From positions 1 to 58,305 of the forward strand of contig WRAG01000011.1 of assembly GCA_009780345.1 (NCBI GenBank): a DNA stretch of 58,305 nt, read 5' to 3'. Of this stretch, positions 42,196 through 52,400 are shown one piece after another (position 1 is the first letter of the stretch; each line of letters begins with the position of its first letter). Below the pieces are notes generated by a model. That model was not told where the DNA came from. It made no database searches and saw nothing but the letters and a program-made list of their open reading frames with translations. The translations under genes were made by a program, and so were the position numbers. The stretch is from Oscillospiraceae bacterium (GTDB lineage Bacteria > Bacillota > Clostridia > Monoglobales > WRAG01).

Positions 42196-43227
42196 TCTCG
42201 TAATATCGACGCCCGAATAATATGTTTTCAAAATTTCCGAATAACTCAAACCGTCTCGTGCCAAGCGGTTCGCGCCGTGCTGGCTCATTCCCACACCATG
42301 CCCGAATCCGCGTACTGTAAAGTAAACATACCAATCATCTGTCGAAACTTCAAAATTATGGCTCCGAAGTCCGAAAATCCGCCTGATTTCAGTTCCTCTG
42401 AAACTTTCGTTTCCAATCCTGATACTTCCCACTCTTCCGCCATCGGTTCGAGTGATTTCTCCCAACGCTTCGGACAAAGTATGACCGACCAACAATCCCG
42501 CTCGCTCGGCGCGGAGACGTTCGACGAACTCGGCAACCGAAAATTGGGCATACGTCTGAAAATTCGGCAAATCATAGTAATCACCGCTGTGAACCGAGCG
42601 CAGATAAGGGATTGCCGCGCTCCAAACATCTTCCGAATTTTCGGTGCGGCCGCTGCTCATCGCAAAAAAGAACGCGCGCGCGACATGCCCGTTATAAGTC
42701 ATATACGCGCCAACCGTTGACTCCACCGCGTAGCGCAGTCGGGGCTCGTAATAGTCGGCTCTGTCGCCCCACCGCTCCCGCGCGGCTTCCATACTTGTCC
42801 ACGCGACGCAATGCGCGAAGTTTGTACAGCTATCCGCGCCGTGATGTTCACTCGGCGCGCCATACGCGCGGTAGATTTGCATACGATAGAGGATAAAACT
42901 CCGCGCGGCAATCGCTTGCGCCTGCAACGCCGCAATCTCAAACGACGCCGGCATTTCAGCGGCAACCACGCCGAGAATATATTCCTCGAAATCCAGATAC
43001 ACCACTTCGCCGAGCGAATGTACGTAAACCGAAACTTTCCCATACGGCATTAAGTTCGCGATACGCTCGCTGCGCGGCGGCTCATCGTATTGCGGAATTT
43101 CCGGCGCGATTGCCGGGATTACATTATAGTTGCCGCGCACACGCCACGCTTGCATTTGCGGACTTACAGTAAATAGGAATACGCCGAATCCGACGAGGAT
43201 TAGAATTGAGAATATGGTTTTTTTCAT
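42193..43227 (-). CDS. spoIID: Stage II sporulation protein D (lytic transglycosylase)
   Basis: The 344-aa protein has an N-terminal TM anchor (FSILILVGFGVFLF). The SpoIID/LytB catalytic region has LDFEEYILGVVAAEMPASFE, ALQAQAIAARSFI, and HHGADSCTNFAHC. The C-terminus RGFGHGVGMSQHGANRLA is the family signature. SpoIID cleaves glycan strands in septal peptidoglycan during engulfment. I take ATG 43227 with AAAGGAG 8 nt upstream. Sporulation gene, consistent with the cotJ and SASP genes here. Confidence 0.93.
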   Translation of the reverse strand: MKKTIFSILILVGFGVFLFTVSPQMQAWRVRGNYNVIPAIAPEIPQYDEPPRSERIANLMPYGKVSVYVHSLGEVVYLDFEEYILGVVAAEMPASFEIAALQAQAIAARSFILYRMQIYRAYGAPSEHHGADSCTNFAHCVAWTSMEAARERWGDRADYYEPRLRYAVESTVGAYMTYNGHVARAFFFAMSSGRTENSEDVWSAAIPYLRSVHSGDYYDLPNFQTYAQFSVAEFVERLRAERAGLLVGHTLSEALGEITRTDGGRVGSIRIGNESFRGTEIRRIFGLRSHNFEVSTDDWYVYFTVRGFGHGVGMSQHGANRLARDGLSYSEILKTYYSGVDITR

Positions 43228-43871
43228 AATTTTCTCCTTTTGCGCTGACAAGCGCATATTGTGCGCCTGCGGGCGCGGACTAATGTCGTTAAGGGTATTA
43301 TCGAATACCCTTAACAAACCCCGAAAAACTTTTAAAAAAGTTTTATCAAAACCTCATTCAACGCCGCCGACCCATTCGTCAAAAAACGACGAACAGGTGC
43401 CCCGTCTGGCGTATGAATTCGAAAAAATTAGCGAACCGCATTCGCGGAAAGAATAGCAAGATAAACCGCCGCTTCCATTCGAGTCTGCGGCTTTTGCCGC
43501 CGTAAATACTTAACTAATGCGTAGATGTTTGCAGTCCTCAATAAGCGGCGCGCTTTTAATAGCGCCATAGCGCGTTTGGGGAGTGGCATCGGAAACTTGT
43601 TTCCGCTAATGCCACCCCTGTGAAAACCGCCCGTGAAAGCAAGGCGTTTTTTGCCGCCGCTTGAACGGTTGCGGTTGACCGCCGCCGCAAGTTTTACTAA
43701 ATTTTTTTTGAAAAAATTTTCGTGGATTGACAAGGACTTCGACAAGTCCTTGTCGCTCTGCGGCAGCAGCCGCACATATGCGCTTGTCAGCGCAAGACCC
43801 CCGCCGTGGCAACGGCATACTCTATTATACTACACCTCGTCCGCTTTTAGTATAAATTCGCAAAAATATAT
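43228..43871. repeat. Mosaic palindromic repeat block
   Basis: It contains GGGTATTATCGAATACCC (43285-43312), AACTTTTAAAAAAGTTTT (43326-43346), GCGAACCGCATTCGCGG (43432-43448), GCGGCTTTTGCCGCCG (43488-43503), GCGGCGCGCTTTTAATAGCGCC (43544-43565), and the AAGGACTTCGACAAGTCCTTGTC hairpin (43731-43753). Open frames are not genes. Confidence 0.8.
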
Positions 43872-43900
43872 TTGCAAAAATTGCGGATTAATGATAAAAT
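43872..43900 (+). promoter_or_regulatory. SigA promoter of hprK operon
   Basis: TTGCAA (43872-43877), 17 bp, TAAAAT (43895-43900), 19 bp before the ATG. Confidence 0.7.
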
Positions 43901-43919
43901 AAATACGAGGTGAGGTTTT

Positions 43920-44867
43920 ATGAGCGAAACTTTTGTAACACTTGAAAAATTAATCCAGGAATTGCGGCTTGAAACGGTATATCAACCCGAATGCGAGCCG
44001 AAAATTATAAGCGCGGACATCAATCGTCCGGGGCTTCAAATTACCGGCTTTTTCGATTATTTCGACAGTGACCGAATCCAAATTTTCGGCATGGTTGAAA
44101 ACGCTTTCCTTGCCGAAATGACGGCGCACGAGCGAGAGGACTGCTTGGCTGACCTGTTCCGCAAGAAAATTCCTGCGGCAATTTTAACTCGCGGCGCGGA
44201 CGTGCTTCCCGAAATGCTTTCCGCGGCGCAGAAATACGAAGTTCCGATTCTGCGCACCGAAGAGGGCAGTTCGCGCTTTATGAGCGCGCTTATCGCGTTT
44301 TTGAACCTTGAACTTGCGCCGCAAATCACGCGGCACGGCGTTTTGGTTGAAGTTTACGGCGAGGGAATCCTAATCTTGGGCGGAAGCGGTGTCGGAAAAA
44401 GCGAAACGGCGGTCGAGCTTCTAAAACGCGGTCACAGGCTTGTCGCCGACGACGCGGTGGAAATCAGACGCCCGTCCGTGAAAGCGCTTGTTGGCTCGAG
44501 TCCTGAAATTATTCGACACTTTATCGAAATCCGAGGAATCGGAATTGTTGACGTTCAAAAAATATTCGGTATGGGCGCGGTGAAGCAGACCGAGAAAATC
44601 GATATGGTGATTCACCTTGAAAACTGGATTGAGGGCAAGCAATACGACCGTTTGGGGCTCGTCAGCGAGTATACAAATATTTTGGGAATCGATATTCCGT
44701 CCCTCACCGTTCCGGTAAAGCCGGGGCGAAATTTGGCGATTATATTAGAGGTCGCCGCGATGAATAACCGGCAGAAGAAGTTAGGCTACAACGCCGCCGA
44801 GGAGTTGAACAACCGACTTTTGGAGCAGATGCACAAGACGCTGGAGGCGGAGCAGGCGAAGGAGTAA
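43920..44867 (+). CDS. hprK: HPr kinase/phosphorylase
   Basis: The 315-aa regulator of carbon catabolite repression phosphorylates Ser46 of HPr. An N-terminal domain (1-130) is followed by the kinase core: HGVLVEVYGEGILILGGSGVGKSET (P-loop near 155), HRLVADDAVEIRRP and EIRGIGIVDVQKIFG signatures. It opens an operon followed by PHP phosphatase, murB, rapZ, whiA and then dnaE. Confidence 0.97.
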   Translation: MSETFVTLEKLIQELRLETVYQPECEPKIISADINRPGLQITGFFDYFDSDRIQIFGMVENAFLAEMTAHEREDCLADLFRKKIPAAILTRGADVLPEMLSAAQKYEVPILRTEEGSSRFMSALIAFLNLELAPQITRHGVLVEVYGEGILILGGSGVGKSETAVELLKRGHRLVADDAVEIRRPSVKALVGSSPEIIRHFIEIRGIGIVDVQKIFGMGAVKQTEKIDMVIHLENWIEGKQYDRLGLVSEYTNILGIDIPSLTVPVKPGRNLAIILEVAAMNNRQKKLGYNAAEELNNRLLEQMHKTLEAEQAKE

Positions 44868-45000
44868 AATTATGGATTTGCGCTTATCAGCGCGGAATGC
44901 CGTTTCCTCGGCGCTTTTTGCCGAATCATGTCATATGCCCTCTAGAGTCTCGCTCTGAAAAAAGCTTGCCGCCGCAGCGGCAAAAAAGGAGTTATCACAC

Positions 45001-45723
45001 ATGAAAATCCTAATGGACACACATACGCACACTAACGCGTCGGCGCACGCGTATAGCACGTTGCTCGAAAACGTTGCCGTTGCCAAGCAAAAGGGGCTGG
45101 AAGGCATCGTAATGACCAACCACGCGCCCGGAATCGTCGACGCGCCGCATGTTTGGCATTTTCATTGCATGTACAACATTCCGCGCGAAATCGACGGAAT
45201 CAAAGTGCTTGGCGGCGTTGAGGCGAACGTTTTAGACGAGAACGGAACCCTTGATATGACGGCAATTGACCTACAATCTTGCGATGTTGTTATCGCGTCC
45301 ATTCATAGACCGTGCTATACTCCCGGAAGCGTTGAACAACACACGAAAACGTGGCTTAACGTGATTAAAAATCCGTATGTTGATATTTTGGGACACAGCG
45401 GCGAGGAAAGATTCAAATATGATGTTGAAACCGTGATCGCAGCGGCAAAAGCGGCGGGCGTTTGTATCGAAATCAACGCCCACTCCTTCACCGCGCGGCA
45501 CGGAACCGAAGCGAACTGCCGCAAAATCGCCGAAACTTGCAAAAAGTTGGGCGCGAACATTGTTGTGGCAAGCGACGCGCATATTTGTTTCGATGTCGGC
45601 AATTTCGACACGGCGATTGAAATGTTGACCGAAATCGACTTCCCCGAGGAATTAATTATGAATACTTCGGCGGAAAAGTTTATATCATATATCGAGAAAA
45701 GAAAATCACAACTGAAAGGTTGA
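45001..45723 (+). CDS. PHP-domain phosphatase (YcdX-like)
   Basis: The 240-aa PHP metal-dependent hydrolase has MDTHTHTNASAHAYST, MTNHAPGIVDAPHVWHF, EANVLDENG, SIHRPCYTPGS, GHSGEERF, HSF and SDAHICFD motif clusters, which supply the metal ligands. It probably cleaves a phosphoester; the substrate is not known. Codons suggest the same genome background. murB starts 6 nt after. Confidence 0.9.
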   Translation: MKILMDTHTHTNASAHAYSTLLENVAVAKQKGLEGIVMTNHAPGIVDAPHVWHFHCMYNIPREIDGIKVLGGVEANVLDENGTLDMTAIDLQSCDVVIASIHRPCYTPGSVEQHTKTWLNVIKNPYVDILGHSGEERFKYDVETVIAAAKAAGVCIEINAHSFTARHGTEANCRKIAETCKKLGANIVVASDAHICFDVGNFDTAIEMLTEIDFPEELIMNTSAEKFISYIEKRKSQLKG

Positions 45724-45729
45724 TATCGC

Positions 45730-46632
45730 TTGAAAGAATTGCTTGAAAAGTTAGTCGGCGCGGCGAACGTTTTGATTGACGAGCCGATGAAAAATCATAC
45801 ATCGTTCAAAATTGGCGGCCCTGCTGATTTTATTGTTGTGCCGCAGACGAAAAAAAGCCTGTGCGACACCGTTAAAACCTTGAGGGAACAGGGAATTCCC
45901 ATAACGATTATCGGAAACGGCTCGAATTTGCTTGTGTCCGATAAGGGAATCCGCGGCGTTGTCGTAAAAATCGCCGGCGGCTTGAACGGCGTTGAAGTTG
46001 AACGGAACACAATCACCGCGCAAAGCGGCGTCTTGCTCTCTCGGCTCGCGAGTGTCGCGTGTTCAAGCGGGCTTACGGGGCTTGAGTTCGCCGCGGGAAT
46101 CCCCGGAACGGTGGGCGGCGCGATTGTTATGAACGCCGGCGCATACGACCATGAGATGAAGGAAGTCGTAACCGAAACGACATATATCGACGAAAACGGA
46201 AATTTAGGCGTCCTCAAAGGCGTTCGCGAGCATAAATTCGGCTATCGCGCAAGTATATTCCAGTCCGAAAATTGGATAATTTTAGAAAGCGTATTCCGTC
46301 TAAAACCCGGTAATATTGACGAAATCCGCGCCGAAATGGATAGCATAGCGCGAAAGCGCAAACGCAAGCAACCGCTCGAATTCCCAAGCGCGGGAAGCGC
46401 GTTTAAACGCCCGCTTGGCGGATTCGCGGCGAAGCTAATCGACGACGCGGGTCTTAAAGGCGCAAAAATCGGCGGCGCCATGGTGTCGGATAAGCACAGC
46501 GGATTTATTATAAACGTTGGAAACGCCACCGCGAACGACGTTTGCGAACTTTTGAAGAAAGTTCAAACCGAAGTTTCTGCGCAATTCGGAATTACACTTG
46601 AACCGGAAGTGAAGATGATAGGTGAGTTTTAG
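45730..46632 (+). CDS. murB: UDP-N-acetylenolpyruvoylglucosamine reductase (TTG start)
   Basis: The 300-aa flavoenzyme makes UDP-MurNAc for peptidoglycan. FAD-binding domain patterns: FKIGGPADFIVVP, IGNGSNLLVSDKG, GIPGTVGGAIVMNAGAYDHE. The C-terminal domain has PSAGSAFKRP and VGNATANDV with the catalytic serine. The gene starts at TTG 45730; AAAGG lies 9-13 nt upstream, overlapping the previous gene's stop. Confidence 0.96.
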   Translation: MKELLEKLVGAANVLIDEPMKNHTSFKIGGPADFIVVPQTKKSLCDTVKTLREQGIPITIIGNGSNLLVSDKGIRGVVVKIAGGLNGVEVERNTITAQSGVLLSRLASVACSSGLTGLEFAAGIPGTVGGAIVMNAGAYDHEMKEVVTETTYIDENGNLGVLKGVREHKFGYRASIFQSENWIILESVFRLKPGNIDEIRAEMDSIARKRKRKQPLEFPSAGSAFKRPLGGFAAKLIDDAGLKGAKIGGAMVSDKHSGFIINVGNATANDVCELLKKVQTEVSAQFGITLEPEVKMIGEF

Positions 46633-47270
46633 GGGTTGCGTTTAGGGCGAATGCCCTAAAACCCATTATTCGGGTCCGGCCCGAGGGCGTGTGCGGCAGC
46701 TGCCGCAGAGCGACAAGGGCTCTGCCCTTGCCAATCCCGGTCGCCTTGTGTTGTCGCAAAACGCTTACGCTGCGCAACGAATCGGCGACGGCGAGTGCAA
46801 TCAACTTGCCTCTAACCAAACAATATCTCGCGCTTTTAGGCGCGGGACGCTTTCAGTCGAGCATGCGGCTTTTGCCGCCGTAGGCACTAAACTGAAAGGA
46901 TTATGTTTGCAGTCCTCAATAAGCGGCGCGCTTTTAATAGCGCGAAAGCGCGTTTGCGCCGCCATATTTTGATAAAACTTTTTTAAAAGTTTTTGCAGAT
47001 AGCTGTGGATTTTGCAAGCAAAATCTTACGCCCCTGCACTTTTCGGCTATAGATTGCGATAAAACACGCAATCTAAGTCTCAAATGCGGGGTTCGTCAAG
47101 GGTATTCGATAATACCCTTGACAACCTTAGCTCGCCGCCGCAGGCGGCATATTGGTCCAAGGCGCAACGCGCCTTGAGCCCGCGCCGAAGGCGCATTAAT
47201 TCGCAAATGCCACAGCGACTTCGCTGAAAAAGAGTTATAGGGCATCGCCCTAACGAAAGGAGTGCCACAA
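46633..47270. repeat. Mosaic palindromic repeat block
   Basis: It contains TTAGGGCGAATGCCCTAA (46642-46659), AAGGGCTCTGCCCTT (46713-46730), ATCTCGCGCTTTTAGGCGCG (46825-46845), GCGGCTTTTGCCGCC (46865-46880), AAGCGGCGCGCTTTTAATAGCGC (46921-46943), AACTTTTTTAAAAGTTTTT (46977-46995), the 1-40-like module (46995-47050), AAGGGTATTCGATAATACCCTTG (47099-47121) and TAGGGCATCGCCCTA (47238-47252). Confidence 0.8.
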
Positions 47271-48152
47271 TTGAATTTCATCATAGTCACAGGGCTTAGC
47301 GGAGCGGGGAAATCGCAGGTTGTTCGCGTTTTAGACGACCTCGGTTTTTACTGCATTGACAACATTCCGCCCGCGCTTATTCCAAAGTTCGCGGAAATGT
47401 ATTACAAATCCGACAACGCAATCAAGCAGGTCGCGCTGGTAAGCGATATTCGAACCGGCGACATGTTTGACGAGTTCCTCTCATGCTTGGACGAGCTGTC
47501 CGCACACGGATATAATTACGAAATTTTATTCTTGCACGCAAGCGACGAAGTGCTGATTAAACGATATAAAGAAACGCGCCGCCGGCATCCTCTTTCAACC
47601 GACGGCGAGCGAGTTACCGACGCCATTACTAAAGAGCGCGAAATCATGACACCCGCGCAAAATCGAGCGACACACATTATCGACACGTCAAACCTCGCAA
47701 ACGCGCAGCTGAAAGAGCTTATCTCTTCCATTTACAGCGAGGACAAGCAGTTGGAAATCTTCGTAAACGTTATATCTTTCGGGTTTAAACACGGCGTTCC
47801 GCTTGATGCCGATCTTGTGTTCGACGTTCGATTTTTGCCGAACCCATTTTATATTCCCGAACTGAAACCTCGAACCGGACTTGAAAAATCCGTATCCGAT
47901 TATGTGATGAAACACCTGCAAACAACCGAGTTTTTGCAAAAACTGAACGATATGATCGAATTCCTGCTCCCGCATTATATCAAAGAGGGAAAATCACAGT
48001 TGGTAATCGCCATCGGCTGCACCGGCGGGCAGCACCGAAGCGTCGCAATCGCGGAAGAGTTCGCGAAACGCCTAAAATCCAACGCGCATCATGTATCCGT
48101 ACTACATAGAGAGCTAAAAAAACAGGCAATGCCTGTTTATCCCGCGACTTAA
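47271..48152 (+). CDS. rapZ: RapZ/YvcJ-family nucleotide-binding protein (TTG start)
   Basis: The 293-aa P-loop protein has Walker A GLSGAGKS (residues 7-14) and a C-terminal segment with IGCTGGQHRSVAIAEEFAKR. In E. coli RapZ controls GlmS mRNA; in Firmicutes YvcJ has a signal-processing role, not fully known. TTG at 47271 is preferred: AAGGAG is 8 nt upstream, and the GTG at 47262 lies too close to it. whiA follows 57 nt later. Confidence 0.95.
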   Translation: MNFIIVTGLSGAGKSQVVRVLDDLGFYCIDNIPPALIPKFAEMYYKSDNAIKQVALVSDIRTGDMFDEFLSCLDELSAHGYNYEILFLHASDEVLIKRYKETRRRHPLSTDGERVTDAITKEREIMTPAQNRATHIIDTSNLANAQLKELISSIYSEDKQLEIFVNVISFGFKHGVPLDADLVFDVRFLPNPFYIPELKPRTGLEKSVSDYVMKHLQTTEFLQKLNDMIEFLLPHYIKEGKSQLVIAIGCTGGQHRSVAIAEEFAKRLKSNAHHVSVLHRELKKQAMPVYPAT

Positions 48153-48209
48153 TTTAGAGATATATTCAAATTTAGTGCCACGAGGCACGAAACGATATGG
48201 TGATATAAA

Positions 48210-48824
48210 ATGTCCTCATTCTCGCACAAAGTTAAAGAAGAATTGCGAAAATCGAACGAAATTTTGCCATCCGACGACGTGGCGTTTTTGCGCAACGAAT
48301 TTTTGCGGCGCGGAAGCATTACAAACCCCGAAAAGTCGTATCATTTGGAGTTTGCCGCGCACTTTCCTCGTCTTTGCGATGACTTGCAAACTTCCATAAG
48401 AAATTTAGGCTTGGATTGCAAAACGACCGAGCGAAAAGGCAGTTCTATCGTATATTTAAAGGAAAGCGAGCAAATCTCGGACTTGCTGACATTTATGGGC
48501 GCGCCGTTGGCGAGCATGGAACTTACCAACATAAAAATCGAAAAGGAATTGCGCAACGACCTAAACCGCGCGGTGAACGCGGAAAACGCAAATCTGGATA
48601 AAACCATAAGCGCGTCAATGCGACTGCTCGCTGACATCCGAAAAATTGAGAATTCCATTGGGCTGGAAAGCCTGCCGCCAGAGCTTTACGCGGTAGCGAA
48701 ACTGCGTAAAAAGCATAAAGATATCTCGATTGCAGAGTTGGGGCAGAAACTCGCTCCTCCGCTTACCAAGTCAGGAACACAAAATAGGTTGAGGAAGATT
48801 AGCGCGATAGCGGAAAAGGTTTAA
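48210..48824 (+). CDS. whiA: Short WhiA-family DNA-binding protein
   Basis: The 204-aa protein has the conserved N-terminus MSSFSHKVKEELRK, one LAGLIDADG-like repeat (LRNEFLRRGSITNPEKSYHLEF ... VYLKESEQISDLL), and the C-terminal HTH (ANLDKTISASMRLLADIRK ... LAPPLTKSGTQNRLRKI). Usual WhiA is about 310 aa with two repeats. The first repeat is missing and the N-terminal helix passes directly into the second. The frame is intact, so it may be a working short form. In many Firmicutes yvcK lies between rapZ and whiA; it is absent here. Confidence 0.85.
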   Translation: MSSFSHKVKEELRKSNEILPSDDVAFLRNEFLRRGSITNPEKSYHLEFAAHFPRLCDDLQTSIRNLGLDCKTTERKGSSIVYLKESEQISDLLTFMGAPLASMELTNIKIEKELRNDLNRAVNAENANLDKTISASMRLLADIRKIENSIGLESLPPELYAVAKLRKKHKDISIAELGQKLAPPLTKSGTQNRLRKISAIAEKV

Positions 48825-49424
48825 GGTGTGTTACGCCTTAGACCGTTTTGCGGCGATAGCCGCATAGGTTTGCGCCTACGGCGCCGGTTTTAGGGCAAAT
48901 GCCCTAAAACCCTTTTTGCCGCTGAGGCGGCGAGCTTTGCGCGGGCGCGCGCGGCGCGGCAAGGACCAGTCCTTGCCAATCCAGCAAACTTTTGCGCGCC
49001 AAAAGTTTGACCAAAAGCGTCGCCCTCCCCGTCGCGACCCATCCCGACAAAAGGCGTCGGGCGGGTACCCCGCTGACGGAACCGCGGGCGAAAGTTAGTG
49101 CAATCAACGCACTCTACCCAAGCAATATCTCGCGCTTTTAGGCGCGGGTCGTTTTCGAACGAAAGCGGCGGCTTATCTTGCTAATCTTTCCGCGAACGCG
49201 GCTCGCTAACCCAAATAGCGGCGCGCTTTTAATAGCGCGAAAGCGCGTTTGCGCCGCCTGTTTTGATAAAACTTTTCTAAAAGTTTTTCGGGGTGTGTCG
49301 AGGGTGTTCGACAACACCCTTGACGGTCTTAATGCCCTAGGGCATAACCCTAAAAGGTTTTACGCCCGCGCCCGCAGGCGCAAAAAAGGTCTTAGGGCAT
49401 CGCCCTACAAAGGAGAATACCCCA
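48825..49424. repeat. Mosaic palindromic repeat block
   Basis: It contains TTAGGGCAAATGCCCTAA (48890-48907). A module of about 130 bp (about 48886-49026) is nearly identical to the reverse complement of 55299-55437, including GCAAGGACCAGTCCTTGC. Also present: GCGAACGCGGCTCGCTAA (49190), GCGGCGCGCTTTTAATAGCGCG (49205-49228), GTTTTGATAAAACTTTTCTAAAAG (49260-49285), GGGTGTTCGACAACACCC (49303-49320) and TAGGGCATCGCCCTA (49393-49407). Confidence 0.8.
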
Positions 49425-52400
49425 ATGCCATTCGTACATCTTCACACCCACTCCGCGTTCAGCTTGCTTGACGGACAGGGTAGAATTGAAAACTTAATAG
49501 CCGCCGCGAAAACACAAGGGCAAACCGCAATGGCAATCACCGACCACGGAGCAATGTACGGCGTGATTGACTTCTACGAACGCGCCAAAAAACATGGAAT
49601 TAAGCCGATAATCGGTTGCGAAATCTACACCGCCGCGCGGCGTATGACCGACAAAACCCACGAACACGATTCAAAGTCAGGACACCTGATTTTGCTCGCC
49701 AAAAACAATGTCGGCTACCAAAATTTGATGAAAATCGTGTCCTTCGCGTTTACCGACGGGTTTTACTATAAGCCGCGGGCGGATATGGAGCTTTTACGCG
49801 AGAATTCCGAGGGAATCATCGCTACTTCCGCCTGCCTTTACGGCGATATTCCGCAGTTGATTGTGCAGGGCAACTACAACGGTGCCGTCGAAAAAGCGCG
49901 CGCGTTTATCGACATTTTCGGCAAGGATAACTTCTTCATCGAGTTGCAAGACCACGGAATGATCGAGCAACGCCGCGCGAACAAAGATCTAATCCGCCTC
50001 GCGCGAGAGCTTGACCTGCGGCTTGTTGCGACCAACGATATACACTACGTAAACAAACGCGACGCAGAATATCAAGACGTCTTGATGGCAATCCAAACCG
50101 GCAAAACCCTCGACGATCCGGACCGAATGAAGTTCGACGGAAGTGAAATGTACGTCAAATCCGAGTCCGAAATGCTCGAACTGTTCGACTACATCCCTGA
50201 AGCCATTGAAAATACCCAGCTTGTCGCCGACATGTGCAACGTCGAGCTTGATTTCGACTCGCTCCACCTTCCGCAGTTCGATACGCCAAACGAAGCGGAC
50301 GCATATGAATATCTGAAGCAGCTATGTCACGAGGGATTGAAAAAACGTTACGGTGACTTGATTTCGGACGAAATTGCCGAACGAATTAAGTACGAACTTT
50401 CAATGATTAACAAAATGGGGTATGTCGATTACTTCCTCATCGTGTGGGATTTCTGCAAATTCGCGCGGGACAACGGAATTTCCGTCGGTCCCGGACGAGG
50501 GTCGGCGGCGGGAAGCCTCGTTTCCTACTGCCTCTTTATCACCGACATCGACCCATTGAAGTTTGGGCTACTGTTCGAACGATTCCTAAATCCCGAGCGG
50601 ATTTCAATGCCGGATATCGACATCGATTTTTGCGAGCGGCGTCAAGAGGTGATCGACTATGTTATCAACAAGTACGGCGAAGATCACGTTACGCAAATCA
50701 TCACGTTCGGAACCATGGCGGCGCGCGCCGCGATTCGCGACGTCGGTCGAGTTCTGAATATTCCCTACGGAACGGTGGATAACATCGCGAAAGCCGTGCC
50801 GTTCGAACTTGGAATGACCATCGCCAAGGCGCTTAAACGCGCGCCGAAGCTTGAAGAAATGTATAACTCCGACGCCGACGTAAAACGTGTTATCGACTAT
50901 GCACGGGAAGTTGAAGGCTTGCCGCGGCACACTTCAACACACGCGGCGGGCGTGGTTATCACCAAAGAGCCGCTCTATCAATACGTTCCACTACAAAAAA
51001 AGGATGACGTTACCACCACACAATACCCAATGGGAGATATCGAAAAATTGGGACTTTTGAAGATGGACTTTCTGGGGCTGAACACGCTTACCATCATCAA
51101 AGACACCATCGAAAACGTCAAGCAATCGCACAACGTCTACATCGACCTCGCAAGCATAAATCTTGACGATAAAGAGGTTTACGACATGTTCTCCCGCGGC
51201 GAAACCGACGGCGTGTTCCAGTTTGAAAGCAGCGGAATGCGCGGATTCTTAAAAGAGCTAAAACCACGATGTCTTGAAGATCTTATCGCGGCAACTTCCC
51301 TCTACCGCCCCGGCCCGATGGATTCAATACCTACATACGTGCGGAACAAGAATAATCCGAGCCTCGTGACCTACAAACACCCGACGCTTGAGAATATTCT
51401 CGACGTAACTTACGGCTGTATCGTCTACCAAGAGCAGGTTATGCAAATCGTGCGCGAACTGGGCGGATATTCACTCGGTCGAGCGGATTTGCTTCGCCGC
51501 GCGATGTCGAAAAAGAAGCCGGAAGTTATGAAACAAGAACGCGAGAACTTCATCCACGGAATTATTGACGAAAACGGCGACATTGAAGTCTCCGGCGCGG
51601 TGCGCCGCGGCATTGACGAGAAAATCGCCGCAAGCATATTCGACGAAATCATGGATTTCGCCAACTACGCGTTTAATAAGTCGCACGCGGCGGCATACGC
51701 GCTTATCGCTTATCAAACGGCGTTTTTAAAGTGCCATTTCCCCGTCGATTTCATGGCGGCTTTGCTATCGAACACACATCAAGTTACCAAACATATTTTA
51801 GAATGCAAAAACCGCGGAATTTCCGTGCTTCCGCCCGACGTTAACAAAAGCCGAAGCGGTTTCACTGTTGATAATAACCTACAAAACAGCGCGATTCGGT
51901 TCGGGCTTGTCGCGGTGAAGAACGTCGGCGCGGCGTTCGTGCAAAAAATGCTTGCCGAGCGGGATAAAAACGGCGAATTCAAGTCGTTTACCGACTTTTG
52001 CACTCGAATGGCAAGCGCGGATTTGAATAAGCGCGTTGTCGAAGCACTTATCTCCTGCGGCGCGTTTGACAGCATGGGCTTGAAGCGCAGCGTTCTGCTT
52101 GCCGAGCACGAAAAGGTGATAAGCGGCGCGGTGGGCGATAAACGAAACAATTTGACGGGGCAACTCGACCTGTTTTCAATGTCGAACGATTCCAGAACCG
52201 CCGATTCGGACGATAACTTCGAAGATAAGCCGGAATTTTCATACGACGAACTGCTGAATTTAGAGCGGGAATTTTTGGGCTTCTACGTTTCAGGCCACCC
52301 GCTTGACACTTTCAAGGAAGTAATCACGGCGAATTCCGACTTCTCAACGTTGGACATCGCGAACGCGCAAAACGCAGAAGAGACTGAAAATTCGCCGCTT

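Noticed and set aside
48830-49500. ORFs in the repeat blocks (for example 48904-49107, 49178-49471, 55284-55952)
   Set aside because: They arise from GC-rich palindromic repeats, run in several frames, and match no protein family.
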